Positions 12,801 to 23,462 of a stretch of 64,000 nt of DNA are shown here, one piece after another. The notes under the pieces are model-generated. The model was given only the letters and a program-made list of their open reading frames with translations, did no database searches and had not been told where the DNA came from. Position 1 is the stretch's first letter. Every line of letters starts with the position of its first letter. The position numbers were made by a program, and so were the translations under genes. The DNA is from Sisyra terminalis (Eukaryota > Arthropoda > Insecta > Neuroptera > Sisyridae): the NCBI GenBank assembly GCA_958496175.1, contig OY292275.1:1302001-1366000 (forward strand). Direction: 5' to 3'.

Positions 12801-13615
12801 ACTATTCGGATGCAACCACTTATTTGCTAGCAATCGGTGTCAAAAGACAATAGTAATATCTGTTATTTAAAATTTAAATAAATTTCTGTACTTAAGTAAA
12901 ATTATCTTACCCCTCACTTTGTACAAATAACAGCACTGTTAACCAAAAAAAAAAAAAACAGTGGCTCCGAAAGTAGAAATTGTTACCATTATAATAACAA
13001 TGACACTGTTTTTTTGGCAACAACTTGTGTGCTAACAGGTGGTTGCATCGGAAAATTGCTTAGGTAAAAATTGTACATTTTTTCCTTGCCATCTAGACAC
13101 CATTTTCTAACAGAAATTTTCCGACGGAAAAAATGAAAATTGACCTTTGAATTAAATTTTCCTTAGCGCAGACTTTATAGAGATAAACTCTGTATGTTTC
13201 CAGACCAAAATTTTATTGTTTCATCGAAAAATTTGGAACTCAAACAATTCTATTGAATTGGCTATGGAAAATTCTAAGATGTAAGTCCCTTGCACTTTTC
13301 GAATGCAACCACTTGTTGACAAGAAAATCGTTGCTAAAGACAAATATTACATCTGCTGGATATCAAAATTTCAAATCAACTTATTTAAATATTTTTCTAT
13401 CTTTTCCCTTCAACCCTTACTTAATAAAAAATATACTTGGCTCAATTTATTTTGGATTAAAAAAAATTTTAAACCACCAAAAAAAGATCAAATATCCAAA
13501 TCACTTATATACTTCATTCAATTAGTTGGAAGCTATTTGATAATGCTGCAAACAAGTGGTTGCATTAGCAAATTGCAGATTGCAAAGAGGACCAAATTTT
13601 AAATTTATTGAAAAG
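9860..13615 (+). repeat. Tandem array of about 500-bp units with internal inverted sites
   Basis: Eight units. In each, TGCAACCACTTGTTTGC (about 9971, 10285, 10793, 11320, 11840, 12351, 12808, 13301) is followed 120-250 bp later by its reverse complement GCAAACAGGTGGTTGCA (about 10091, 10527, 11024, 11566, 12078, 12530, 13023, 13548). Between successive pairs lies a conserved block with TTCGAATTAAGGTTTA, TTTTTCATCGAAAAATC and CAATTCTATTGAATTGGCTA. An oligo-A tract follows AACAGCACTGTTAACC in several units. Unit length is about 457-527 bp, with the first unit shorter. Short open frames across the array do not persist between units, so it is non-coding. Confidence 0.9.
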
Positions 13616-13960
13616 GATTGTTCAAAGGATTTGAAAGATATACGTTGGTGATTTTTCAATGAGTGCAACACGGACACTAAAGTAATCTTTTCGGTGGTAT
13701 GCGTGTATGAAATTAACATCGTAGGAACTTCGTGATCGGCGTGAAGGAAACGCATCTTCTTCTTCTTCTTCAGCGTCATCTTCTTCGGCTATGTGGACGA
13801 AGTATAAACACAACAAGTTCTCGGCACGACTTTGGACTTGAATGGCGTCATCTCGTTTAGTTAATGCAAGAAAAGTGAGAGAAAACCGACCTTTATCCAT
13901 CCATCCACTACTCATTTTAATACTCAAACAAAACTACACCTATACCTCTAAACATATAGA
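13616..13960. other. Unique segment with a TTC microsatellite
   Basis: It lies immediately after the array and is more complex than its surroundings. A TTCTTCTTCTTCTTC tract and TCATCTTCTTCGGC would encode an acidic Glu/Asp-rich stretch on the minus strand in an open frame of 101 codons (13622-13927). No domain is recognised, and the acidic run is what a triplet repeat produces by itself. A first exon cannot be excluded. Confidence 0.25.
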
Positions 13961-14547
13961 TATACCCCATATATACACCACAACCCAACATTAACCGATC
14001 GACAACCAAATTTCTTATTAATTGAAATTGTTCAACGACCAAAAACCAATTCATTTGAGACCCACAAAACGTATGTAAATATCTATTAAACGTTTTACGA
14101 TTCTATAAACAATTAAACAACACTCCCATCATTATATTATTACAATAATACCTCAATTATTGTTGGATTTACTTTTTCCAAAAGAAACAATAAATATGTT
14201 TTTTTCTTCTCTTTATATTTTGTATTGATTTTTTAAACAAAGTTTTTTGATTTATGTTTTATTTATTAGAATGAAAAATTACACAAACACATATTGCTAT
14301 AAATAGATTTCTTATCGCCAATTATGCAAATCAAAAGCTATTATGAATAAAAGATAAATAAAGAATTGCGATATGGATTCAATAGTTTTATTGGTTTTTT
14401 GACTTGAGATAAAATATTTACGATGCAATATTTGTTTGTTGCTTAATTTTAATGATTAATTTGTCGACACCAATAATTAATGGTCCAGTGATCCCCCTTA
14501 TAATTTTTATGTAGACTTGGATCATCCTAAATATCAATTACATGATC
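13961..14547. other. AT-rich spacer
   Basis: No recognisable feature. Scattered TAAT and CAATTA words only. Confidence 0.5.
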
Positions 14548-14757
14548 AATAAAAAATTTTCGCTGACTTTGAACAGTTATACTGTGTATACAATATGAAT
14601 ACATTGCGGTCCAATTTATGTAGTATAATTTAATATATAAAAATCATACCATAAACATAAATTTGAACGTATTTCGATTGCCAAGCAATCTTCCTCAGTG
14701 GTCATCAAGTAGTTTGGATCACTCCGTAACTGCTTTGTGCTGATTCTATATATTGTA
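14548..14757 (-). mobile_element. A3: half-form hammerhead element with internal deletion
   Basis: The left end is TTTTCGCTGACTTTGAACAG and the right side runs out at TGATTCTATATATTG. The minus-strand motif (14669-14704) has an intact CTGAGGA core, extra A, stem II GATTGC-TTG-GCAATC and GAAATACG. About 45 bp between TTTGAAC and GTATTTCG, seen in other copies, is deleted. That removes the rest of stem III, the cleavage site and the 3' strand of stem I, so this copy cannot self-cleave. Confidence 0.8.
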
Positions 14758-15270
14758 TTAGGGTGTCCGTTATTTCCCAAATTGATTTTTTTTACAGCGA
14801 TCGCCCCCTGAATTTTTAGTTTAAGATATAAAAAAATTATCAAATACAACTAAGCTCTTAATTTCTTGATTAAACCGTGCCGGAATTATGTTAATTTTAC
14901 CATTTAAATAACATGGGATTATTTGACTTTTTACTTTTAATTTTTTTTCTCAGAAACAAATGGATGAAAAAATTTAAGATTAAATTATTCTGACGTAAAA
15001 TTTAACGCTCTACAAAAAAGGTATCATATGAATTTTTGATTAAATCACTCCATTAAAAGTTACTCAACATTTAACTTTTTAACGACAAATCAATCGACTA
15101 TAGGCTCAATAAAATTGATGTTGAATACAAGTTCTAAGAAATTTCTCATAGATGGCATCCGGTGAAATGGTAAAAATTGGAATTTTAATTGAACTTTTGT
15201 TGAGTCTCATTAATTAGTATGACATTCACTTCGTAGGTGAAAAATATTAATTAAAGTACGAAAATTTATC
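14758..15270. mobile_element. B6: diverged relative of the long-palindrome B family
   Basis: It starts TTAGGGTGTCC, comparable with ATTAGACTGATTC and ATTAGACTGGACC of other B ends. It keeps the internal signposts CATTTAAATAACATGG and AACGCTCTACAAAAAAGGT at about the family spacing. Only one arm is recognisable. It separates two A-family copies. Confidence 0.55.
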
Positions 15271-15278
15271 CTGGATAG

Positions 15279-15792
15279 TCAAAATAAGATTTTTTCGCTG
15301 ACTTTGAACAGTTATACTGTGTATACAATATATTGAATATCTTGCGGTCCAATTGATGTAGCATAATTTAATATAATAATATATAAAAATCATACCATAA
15401 ACATAAATTTGAACAGAAGTTCAAACCAAAATATTCGTGACATATTGCCCAGATACGTATTTCGATTGCCAAGCAATCTTACTCAGTGGTCATCAAGTAG
15501 TTTGGATCACTCCGTAACTGCTTTGTGATGATTCATGTGAATCATGTGAAAAGAGTGATCCAAACTACTTGATGACCACTGAAGAAGATTGCTTGACAAT
15601 CGAAATACGTATCTGGGCAATACGTCACGAATAGTTTTGTTTGAACATCTGTTCAAATTTATGTTATGGTATGATTTCTAAATATTGTTATATTAAAATA
15701 TACTACATAAATTGGACCGCAATATATTCTACATATAGTATACACAGTATACTATTCAAACTCAGCGAAAAAATCTTATTTTGATTATAACT
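15279..15792. mobile_element. A4: full palindromic hammerhead element
   Basis: Two inverted halves, each with the end sequence AAGATTTTTTCGCTGACTTT, the TTGAACAG motif and a central hammerhead. The minus motif (15446-15492) has core CTGAGTA (G8 changed to U), expected to be inactive. The plus motif (15573-15619) has an intact CTGAAGA core. The hinge between halves contains a TTTGTGATGATTCATG / CATGTGAAAAGAGTG region. A5 follows about 10 bp later. Confidence 0.85.
15573..15619 (+). ncRNA. Hammerhead ribozyme motif, plus copy in A4
   Basis: Stem I 5' strand TGACCA, core CTGAAGA (15579-15585), extra A, stem II GATTGC-TTG-ACAATC (one apical C-A mismatch), GAA, stem III ATACGTAT, cleavage nucleotide C at 15613, stem I 3' strand TGGGCA. 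The core is complete. The weakened stem II may lower activity. Not experimentally known. Confidence 0.6.
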
Positions 15793-15802
15793 TTATAAAA
15801 AT

Positions 15803-16070
15803 ATTTTTTCGCCGATTTTGAACAGGTATACAGGTATACCTATACAATATATAGAATCATCACAAAGCAGTTACGGAGTGATCCAAACTACTTGATGACC
15901 ACTGAAGAAGATGGCAATCGAAATACGTATCTGGGCAATACGTCACAAATATTTTTGTTTGAACATCTGTTCAAATTTCTATTTATGATATGATTTTTAT
16001 ATATTATTATATTAAATTATACTACATAAACTGGACCGCAATATATTCTATATATTGTATACACATCAAT
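15803..16070 (+). mobile_element. A5: half-form element, shortened stem II
   Basis: The terminal block (TTTTTTCGCCGATTTTGAACAG) is joined directly to CATCACAAAGCAGTTACGG and one plus-strand hammerhead (15896-15937). The core CTGAAGA is intact, but five bases of stem II are deleted, leaving GAT-GGCA-ATC. The 3' part has the ACTGGACCGCAATATATTC end. This single-hammerhead architecture recurs in A3 and A7. Confidence 0.8.
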
Positions 16071-17940
16071 TATATGGTTTGATTGCAGTTTAAAGCATTG
16101 AGATTGGAATACTAGAACCAAGTTGATACCAACAAAATTAATCAAGAAAAAAAAAAAAAAAATATGGTAAATCTAAAAAGCTCCAAAAAACTTCTGCTCC
16201 ATCAACAATTCAAAAAAAAAAATTCTCATAAAATTTTTTCAAAGTATCAACATTTAATTCTCCATATTTCACCACGATGTCTGACTATTAATCCTTTTCA
16301 TACGACTTTAAATACTCGTTAGATTTTTTTTTCGTATACAATTTAACGGTTGATTAATTTTTACTATTTTAACGGTGATATTTCAATATTCTTCGGTAAT
16401 AATTTTCCATCTAGGGACTTAAGTATTTGACTCAAGAGACCTAATGAACATACATATATAAATATTTTCTTGATTTTAAAATGCTAATTATTTACTACGC
16501 AATATAATTACTGGCAATCGACTCATCCAGCAATAAATCACAGAAATTTTTTTTAAATCTAAAATGAACTCCAAAGAATGGTTGTTTTTATTGATATTTC
16601 AGTAAAAATAGACATAACTGTAACACTTTGTTATGAATCACAATTAACAACTCTTGAGGCTTCAAATGATTCATGGCTCAAAAAGAGAAATTCTATAATT
16701 TTTTTTTGGATCCAAAAAGGCTGCCACCATATAATTAACCAATAAAAACACTGTCATAATGACATTACCAATCAACAAAGAGCGCCAATTAACAGAGCAA
16801 TGTTCAATTTTATGCAAAACTCGACAGATTTAATCATTAAAACGAATCTTTATTATCTCCGCGATTTTCTAATTTATATATCGTTACACTTTTGACCAAT
16901 TATTTTTTTTTTTTTTTGATTTCATTCCCCGACTGATTCTCTGGACGAATGATTCGTCAAAAAAAGAAAGTTACCAACTGTTCAATTGTTGTCGTATGTG
17001 AAGAAAATCAATTGAAGATTGGAAAAGTTTTGTGGATCTATAGAGGGTATAGCCTAGATTCTTCACGGCGTGCAGAAACGCCGTTTAATTGAAACTTAAT
17101 TATGAATGAAATTGAACAGTGGATTGTTGGATGGGCAAAGCAATCAATGGTGCTAAACCAAAAAAATTCTTGGGCTATTAATATATGACACACATATTAT
17201 TTATGTTGAACATTGATCGTTGTTGTCGTCGCCAAAGCCACAAATTGCATTCGTCTAGATCTGTCTGGCATCTGGTCGACTACAATAGACCAACTTTATC
17301 GCACAACAATGATATTAATTACCAAACACTTAAACTGATAATTGTTTTTGATGGTTATTGATACTTTCTAATGCCACATAAGGCATACTTTTCCAGTTGA
17401 AAAAAATCCATTTTTTTCAACAAAAAACATAGGTTTCAGCAACTTTAAAATCTTCCAATTTCTGCAGGAATTAGTTTAATAATAATTGATCTTACTAACA
17501 AAATATTTCTAGATGGAAGGGTCAAAAAAAATAATTTCAAGTTCAATCAAATAAGAACACTAATCTGTAAAAAAAAATTGGGGTCAACAGTTTGGTTTCC
17601 AAGAAAAAAATTTTTGAAAAATTATGGTCTTATATGTTTATGGGAATCTTTAATTTTTGAAAAATTTCCAACAATTAAGTTCTTTAAAGAATAGGTGTAC
17701 AAGAAAAAGGAAATTCTAAGAATTATATAGATTAGACTGGTTCAAACAAATTATGAATTTTTTTTTCTTAACAATATCGAAAATATTGTTATTATGTAAT
17801 AATAAATAATGTTAAGTAATCAATATTCGAAGGATCAATTGTCGGGGGATCAAGAGTCCTACGACATATTCATAATAACAATACCACAGATGATTATTTT
17901 TTTTTTATTTATTGAATTTAAAATAAAAATATTTAATTTT
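16071..17940. other. Unique region, partly more complex sequence
   Basis: No gene recognised. The section 17030-17350 is less A/T-simple than its surroundings and contains a perfect 7-bp hairpin ACGGCGT-GCAGAA-ACGCCGT (17065-17084) and several TAATTA/CAATTA words. It could be conserved regulatory DNA, but nothing here proves it. Confidence 0.35.
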
Positions 17941-17941
17941 G

Positions 17942-18066
17942 TGAATCAAGAAACCAGAGGAAGTTACGATTAGTAACGAAACGTAGCTAATTGAACAATA
18001 AAAAGATTAAATAAAAAATAAAAAACAAAAAAATCTTAAATAACCTGAATTTTCTTCTTATTTAAA
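17942..18066 (+). mobile_element. I1: decayed copy of the second hammerhead family
   Basis: It matches the arm at 29021-29171: AATCAAGAA, then GAGGAAGTTACGATTAGTAACGAAACG, ending ACCTGAATTTTCTTCTTATT. The hammerhead (17946-17994) has core CAGAGGA (U4 changed to A) and a stem I reduced to about six of nine pairs. Stem II GTTAC/GTAAC and GAAACGTA remain. Probably inactive. Confidence 0.7.
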
Positions 18067-18381
18067 AAAAAATAATTTTTCTGTCCAATCGTTTATTTTA
18101 TTCAAAAAAACATTATTTTTCGGTAAAAATTTCTCGGTTTTTTAAGATCTGTAAATCAATTTCAATTTTGTGGGCAATTAATTCACGAATCTTTGAAAAA
18201 AAAAACTCAAAATTTTTGCATCGAAAAACAGCAGCAACGCGCAACAGGTGGCTTAAACTGCAGTTGGGAACTTTTTTTAACATGGAAATTTTTCCACATC
18301 CTGTGCATATTTTCCCTTAAATCTAGCCTTGTAATTTTTCCACTTAATTGTATCCAAAGTATTGGAAGTCTATGTAGCTAT

Positions 18382-19220
18382 ATTAGACTGATTCAAAAAA
18401 AATGATGATTTTTTTTTCTTAATTATATCGAAAATATTTTTGGGAATGACAAAAAAAAATCCTGTGAAAGTTTAAGCTCTTAATATTTATTATTAAGAGG
18501 TGCCGCATCGCAAATTTCGATTTTCCATTTAAATAACATGGCAACAATTTTCTCTTCTTGCACTTTGGAATTTTATAGCTCACGTTGGTGACAATATTTC
18601 GGAATCACCAAGGTATATTCTTGTAGAAAATTGAACGATCTACAAAAAAAGTGGTCTGACAAGTTTGTGGTATATTTATTCCTTCAAAAGTTATTCGAGG
18701 TCAAAGTGGAACTAAAGAGAAATTTTAATATTTTTTCAATTTTTTGACGCAACCATCAATTTTATGAGAAATTTTTATGGGACATTTTTTGTAGAGCTCT
18801 TTTTTTTCTATAACTTATAGATAGATTGATAGAAAATTGAATGATCTACAAAAAAGGTCTCCGTACAAGTTTTTGATATATTTATTCCTTCAAAAGTTAT
18901 TCGAGGTCAAAGTTGAAGTAAAGAGAAGTTTTAATATTTTTTTCAATTTTTTGATGCAACCATCAATTTTATGAGAAACTTTTATAGGACATTTTTTGTA
19001 GAGTACTTTTTTTTTCTATAACTTATCTCTATAAAAGTTTTTGATATTTTTTACAGGTTCTAAGTTATTTGTAATGAAATAAAAATATTCGTTATTATAA
19101 AATATAATATATTTTCAGTTCATTGCAAAAAACTTAGAACCTGTAAAAAATATCAAAAACTTTTATAGAGATAATTTATAGAAAAAAAAAGTACTCTACA
19201 AAAAATGTCCTATAAAATGA
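18382..19220. mobile_element. B2: long-palindrome element, right end lost
   Basis: It starts ATTAGACTGATTC and shares GTGCCGCATCGCAAATTTC, CTACAAAAAAGGT, TTATTCGAGGTCAAAGT and GACGCAACCATCAATTTTAT with B1 and B3. Part of the left arm is duplicated in direct orientation (18636-18800 repeated at 18830-19020). An inverted arm follows from about 19115. The copy breaks off at TCCTATAAAATGA. Confidence 0.85.
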
Positions 19221-21107
19221 TCCCATAGATATCATCTATTTTTGGCTATCTTCAGTATTAAATCTTTAAGAAGATAATATAAGAGAATAAATTCATTAAT
19301 GAAGGTCTCTTCCAAATCGTAAGCATTCTAGATTGTTTTAGACAAGTACAACGTATTTCGACTACCAGAATTCGCAAAGAACTTTAAAGTTTCTGGCAAA
19401 AAAAGGTCAAATTTAGTAACAAGTCCAACGATTTTTAAAAAATTACTGCTATTAGGATGTCCAATTTGTTCTGAATGTCCCCGGAATGGCAGATCTCTAA
19501 TTGCCAGTGATTTAACAATTGAAAAGTAAATTCTATATAAAAGTATTTATTATACTTTACTCAAAAAAAAATATTTCATACATTCATAGGGAAGTTCAAA
19601 TCACTTTTTGAATTGGAATTATTTAAAATTTTGGCTTTCCGAAAATTATGCTGCCCATAAAATATGTCGCTCAAAATTCCTTCACCGATTGCAAAAAAAA
19701 AATATCGATAATAACGAAGCATTTTTGGTTTAAATAACCTAATTTTCACGCGAAAAGAAAACCAGTTGAATTTTACTAAAATCTAACGTCATTTTGTTTT
19801 TAGATTTCCCTACCCGTTTTGTTAAAATCTTGCCACACTGACCAAAAGAAAAACCTAATGTTTATATTAAAAAAAAATAAATTTCTTTTAAATTCTACTC
19901 AATGTTTTCACATTTGTTCTTGCAATTTTAAAATAATTTCCATAAAAGTTTGCAGTCATTTATGTGAAACTTATGAACCATAAAATTTTCTCTATAGCAA
20001 GTACCGCTTTAAATCCATTTAAAAATATTAATGCAATGCAATAAAATTTAACCATGCAAAAGTAAAAGTTTAAGTACCGTACCTATTCACCATTGAGAAA
20101 CATAGGAAATTGAATTTTTCAATTGCATTCAAACCATATAGACCAATCAGTTCAAAGATAAAATATTAAATTTAACTGTTTAGAGAAATTCTCTTCAATA
20201 CATTTACTATTTTAAAGGTAAAAATCTTTTGTATAAAAGTTATTATTTTTTTAAAAATATTTTCACTTTATCAGTACAAAATTATGACACGATAAACACA
20301 CCCAACACTCGCCTAACCTATCGTTGAAATCTCCAATCAGAAATTTCAAGTTTCAGTTTACAAAAGTTTCAGTGCAACTTTACTTTGAATTCTAAGAATT
20401 TTTCGTCTCATAAAAATAAAGGAAAACCTTACTAATTTGTTGGACAGAAAATAAGAAAAAAAATTAAAAAAATCCATTTAAAAATATTAAAATTTCACTT
20501 ATTACCAACGCGCACCCAATTCCCATGTTAACCAGAGCGTGTTAACTCAGCTGGCGAAGCTTTTCGACCGAAAGCTGACTCAGCATGCCTCCACCTCTTT
20601 TGTCCGTCTTTCATTCCACATTTCTTCTTTAATGGGTAATTTAATTTTGTGTTACATTCATAAATTGGAAGATTTAAAAAAAAAAACATATCACAAAGAG
20701 ACTTTCGGGTATAAATATATTTCCATTGTTGGCAATACAACGACTAAAAACGAGATAAAAGGGGCAATAAAATTTTTATTTTATTGAAACTTATTTGCAT
20801 GTTGGCGGTAATTAAATGCGTTTAATTGTCCAAGTTTATCGTTCGAGGAGTGGTTTTGGACGACGAAAAGTTCAAATTGAGGAAACTCATGAAAATTTGT
20901 TGGATTATTATCGCTAGATTTCGATTCAATTCGTACAAAACTTTTCGAGCGTATCGATTTTATTGGCTCTAATTGATTGAATGATCTATAAATCATTTAC
21001 TCAAATACCCATTAAGTAAAGTAAATTGAATGATTTCGTATACTTAAATATTCAATTGTAATAAATGTCTTTTTAAAGTCGACTAAATAGTTTTTTAAAG
21101 TATGATT
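19221..21107. other. Unique AT-rich region with one complex patch
   Basis: No gene recognised. The patch 20505-20610 is GC-richer and contains a Maf-type site, listed separately. A possible further B-type end (TATTAGGATGTCC) sits at about 19453, without the rest of the element being clear. Confidence 0.4.
20573..20585 (-). promoter_or_regulatory. Maf recognition element-like palindrome
   Basis: The plus strand reads AGCTGACTCAGCA, whose reverse complement TGCTGAGTCAGCT matches the T-MARE consensus TGCTGAGTCAGCA at 12 of 13 positions. Nearby are two GTTAAC words 14 bp apart (20527-20546) and TTTCGACCGAAA. Established knowledge: CNC/Maf and AP-1 factors bind this core. Use as an element here is inference from one site in a patch of unusual composition. 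Confidence 0.3.
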
Positions 21108-22043
21108 ATTAGACTGGACCAAAAAAATTGACTATTTTTTTTCTTTGAAAAGTACATCGAAAATATTGTTCAAGATGACAAAAAAAAATCGGGAAGGTTT
21201 GAGCCCTTAATATTATAACTAAGAGGTCTATCATCTTTAATTTCGATTTTTTATTTGTGCTTTGATTTTTACGTCAATGCTGTCAAACTATCAAGGTAAA
21301 AAAAATCATTTGCACAAATATTTATAGAAAATTAAATTCTCTACAAAAAAGGTATCTTTGAAAATTTTTGCCAGACACGCCGTTTCCGAATAATCAAGCT
21401 TCAGACATTGATATCATTTTTAGATTTATCTTCTTTATTTTGGAATTTCATAACTAACGAACTAATAAATATATAGAAATGAACAATATAGATTCTTGGA
21501 GGGAATTTAATGTTCTACAAAAAAGGTCTTTTAATGTTTCTACAAAAAAACACTTTATCAAAAGTTATTCACAATTAAAGTTGAAGGAAAAATTAAATTA
21601 TTGTTTTTTTCATTCAGTGGGACAAATTGATATTTTACATGATCGAAAATCATAATTTTATGAATCTTATCGCTTAAAATATATAAATTTCATAATAAAT
21701 CCAAACTTATTGTCGGTTAACAGCTATTTATAACACGAAAACGTAGATTTACTGTTTTAAAATAATTAAAAAATACAATTATGTGATTTTATTATTGAAA
21801 ATTATTTACACTATTCCACATATTTGAAGAAAACAAAATCAGATTATGGATTATAAAATAATAGTATTCATGAAACAGAGAACAAATTTTTTTAAGTATT
21901 TTTATACCTTAGAACTGTGTATACAATATATAGAATATATTGCGGTCCAATTTATGTAGTATAATTCAACATAATAATATATAAAAATCATACCATAAAC
22001 ATAAATTTGAACAGAAGTTCAAACAAAAATATTCGTGACGTAT

Positions 22044-22090
22044 TGCCCAGATACGTATTTCGATTGCAAAGCAATCTTCTTCAGAGGTCA
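22044..22090 (-). ncRNA. Hammerhead ribozyme motif, minus copy in A6
   Basis: Core CTGAAGA (complement of 22078-22084), extra A, stem II GATTGC-TTT-GCAATC with six perfect pairs, GAA, stem III ATACGTAT, cleavage nucleotide C, stem I 3' strand TGGGCA. Stem I 5' strand is TGACCT, so the first pair next to the core is U-U instead of A-U. Otherwise intact. Confidence 0.65.
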
Positions 22091-22156
22091 TCAAGTAGTT
22101 TGGATCACTCTTTTCACATGAATCATCACAGTTACGGAGTGATCCAAACTATTGGA

Positions 22157-22203
22157 TGACCACTGAAGAAGATTGCTTGGCAATCGAAATACGTATCTGG
22201 GCA
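22157..22203 (+). ncRNA. Intact hammerhead ribozyme motif, plus copy in A6
   Basis: Stem I TGACCA (22157-22162) pairs with TGGGCA (22198-22203) with one A-G mismatch. Core CTGAAGA 22163-22169 fits CUGANGA. One extra A at 22170 precedes stem II GATTGC (22171-22176), loop TTG, GCAATC (22180-22185). GAA 22186-22188 is followed by the self-complementary ATACGTAT (22189-22196), then C22197 as the cleavage-site nucleotide. The order stem I-core-stem II-GAA-stem III-H17-stem I is type I topology. A stem III this short normally needs a dimer of two copies. Confidence 0.75.
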
Positions 22204-22370
22204 ATACGTCACAAATATTTTTGTTTGAACTTCTGTACAAATTTATGTTTATGGTATGATTTTTATATATTATTATTTTATTAAATTGTACTGCATAAAC
22301 TGGACCGCAATATATTCTATATATTGAATACACAGTATAACTGTTCAAAGTCAACGAAAAAATATTTTTT

Positions 22371-22730
22371 TAAACTCTAAGTTATAATCAAAATAAGATT
22401 TTTTCGCTGACTTTGAACAGTTATACTGTGTATACAATATATAGAATCATGACGTACCAGTTACGGAGTGATTCAAACTACTTGATAACCACTGAGGAAG
22501 ATTGCTTGGCAATCGAAATACTTATCTGGGCAATACGTCACAAATAGTTTTGTTTGAACATTTGTTCAACTTTCTATTTATGGTATGATTTTTATATATT
22601 ATTATGTTAAATTATACTATATAAATTGAACCGCGATATATTCTATATATTGTATATATAGTACTCGTATAACTGTATAACTGTTCAAAGTCAGCGGAAA
22701 AATATTATTTTGATTATAACTCAGAGTTTA
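22371..22730 (+). mobile_element. A7: complete half-form element with TIRs
   Basis: It is bounded by inverted ends TAAACTCTAAGTTATAATC (22371 onward) and GATTATAACTCAGAGTTTA (ending 22730), with a terminal inverted region of about 90 bp including CGCTGACTTTGAACAG. A single plus-strand hammerhead (22486-22532) sits in the middle: core CTGAGGA, extra A, perfect GATTGC/GCAATC stem II, but stem III is ATACTTAT, no longer self-complementary. At 360 bp it is the cleanest example of the one-ribozyme architecture. Confidence 0.8.
22486..22532 (+). ncRNA. Hammerhead motif in A7, stem III mutated
   Basis: Core CTGAGGA and stem II are complete and C at 22526 is the cleavage nucleotide. Stem I 5' strand is TAACCA and stem III ATACTTAT carries a G-to-T change, so two copies would pair less well in a dimer. 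Activity is doubtful. Confidence 0.5.
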
Positions 22731-23462
22731 TAAACATTTTTTAATCTTTTATAATCAAAGTCTTAGAATTAACTATTTATTAGGTTATTTCATCAAAATA
22801 AAGTTTTTTTATTGTAGTTAGGGATTTTTTTTCGGTACTCACTAATAACCAATACTAAGTACTGAAGTTGCTTTTCGTGTTTCGTAAGACACTTATTATA
22901 ATCCTCTAATAATGCTAACCCCCCCCCCCCGTTCAGGAACATCATTTACAACGGCTAATTTGACAAAAAATAGTTTACGTTTCCAAAAACTATCAATATT
23001 GGACCAGTTGTGTACTTTTTCATTTATGAAATCATTCGGTAAATCAAAATCTAATAATAATAGTAACAAAAAACTAATTTAATTTTTCCTTCAACTATAA
23101 TTGTGAATAACTTTTGAAAGAATGATTTTATGTAAAAACGTTTAAAGACCTTTTTTGTAGAGCATTAAATTTTCTTCAAGTATCTATATTGTTCATTTCT
23201 ATATATTTATTTGTTCGTTAGTTACAAAATTCCAAAACAAATAAGATAAATTTAAAAATTATATCAATGTCTGAAGCTTGATTATTCGTAAACGGCGTGT
23301 CTGACAAACATTTTCAAAGAGACCTTTTTTGTAGGGAATTTAATTGTCTATAAATATATGTGCAGATGAATTTTTTCACCTTGATATTATGACAGCATTG
23401 ACGCAAAAATTAAAGCACAAATAAAAAATCGAAATTAAAGATGACGGACGTATAGTCGAGAG

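Larger units (their letters stand above)
21905..22370. mobile_element. A6: full palindromic hammerhead element
   Basis: Two inverted halves, each with a complete CTGAAGA core (22044-22090 minus; 22157-22203 plus). The left end is truncated at ACTGTGTATACA, while the right end runs through CTGTTCAAAGTCAACG into the start of A7. Sequence between the two ribozymes is short (GATCACTCTTTTCACATG). This is the only copy with both cores intact. Confidence 0.85.

Noticed and set aside
9971..13570. Tandem inverted motifs as a CRISPR array
   Set aside because: Units are about 500 bp with diverged interiors, and the genome is eukaryotic. There are no uniform short repeats with unique spacers.
13622..13927. 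101-codon acidic frame on the minus strand as a possible exon
   Set aside because: The acidic run comes from a TTC triplet repeat. No start context, splice signals or recognisable domain.
17065..17084. ACGGCGT hairpin as an intrinsic terminator or histone stem-loop
   Set aside because: Bacterial terminators do not apply here, and the sequence does not match the histone GGCTCTTTTCAGAGCC stem-loop.
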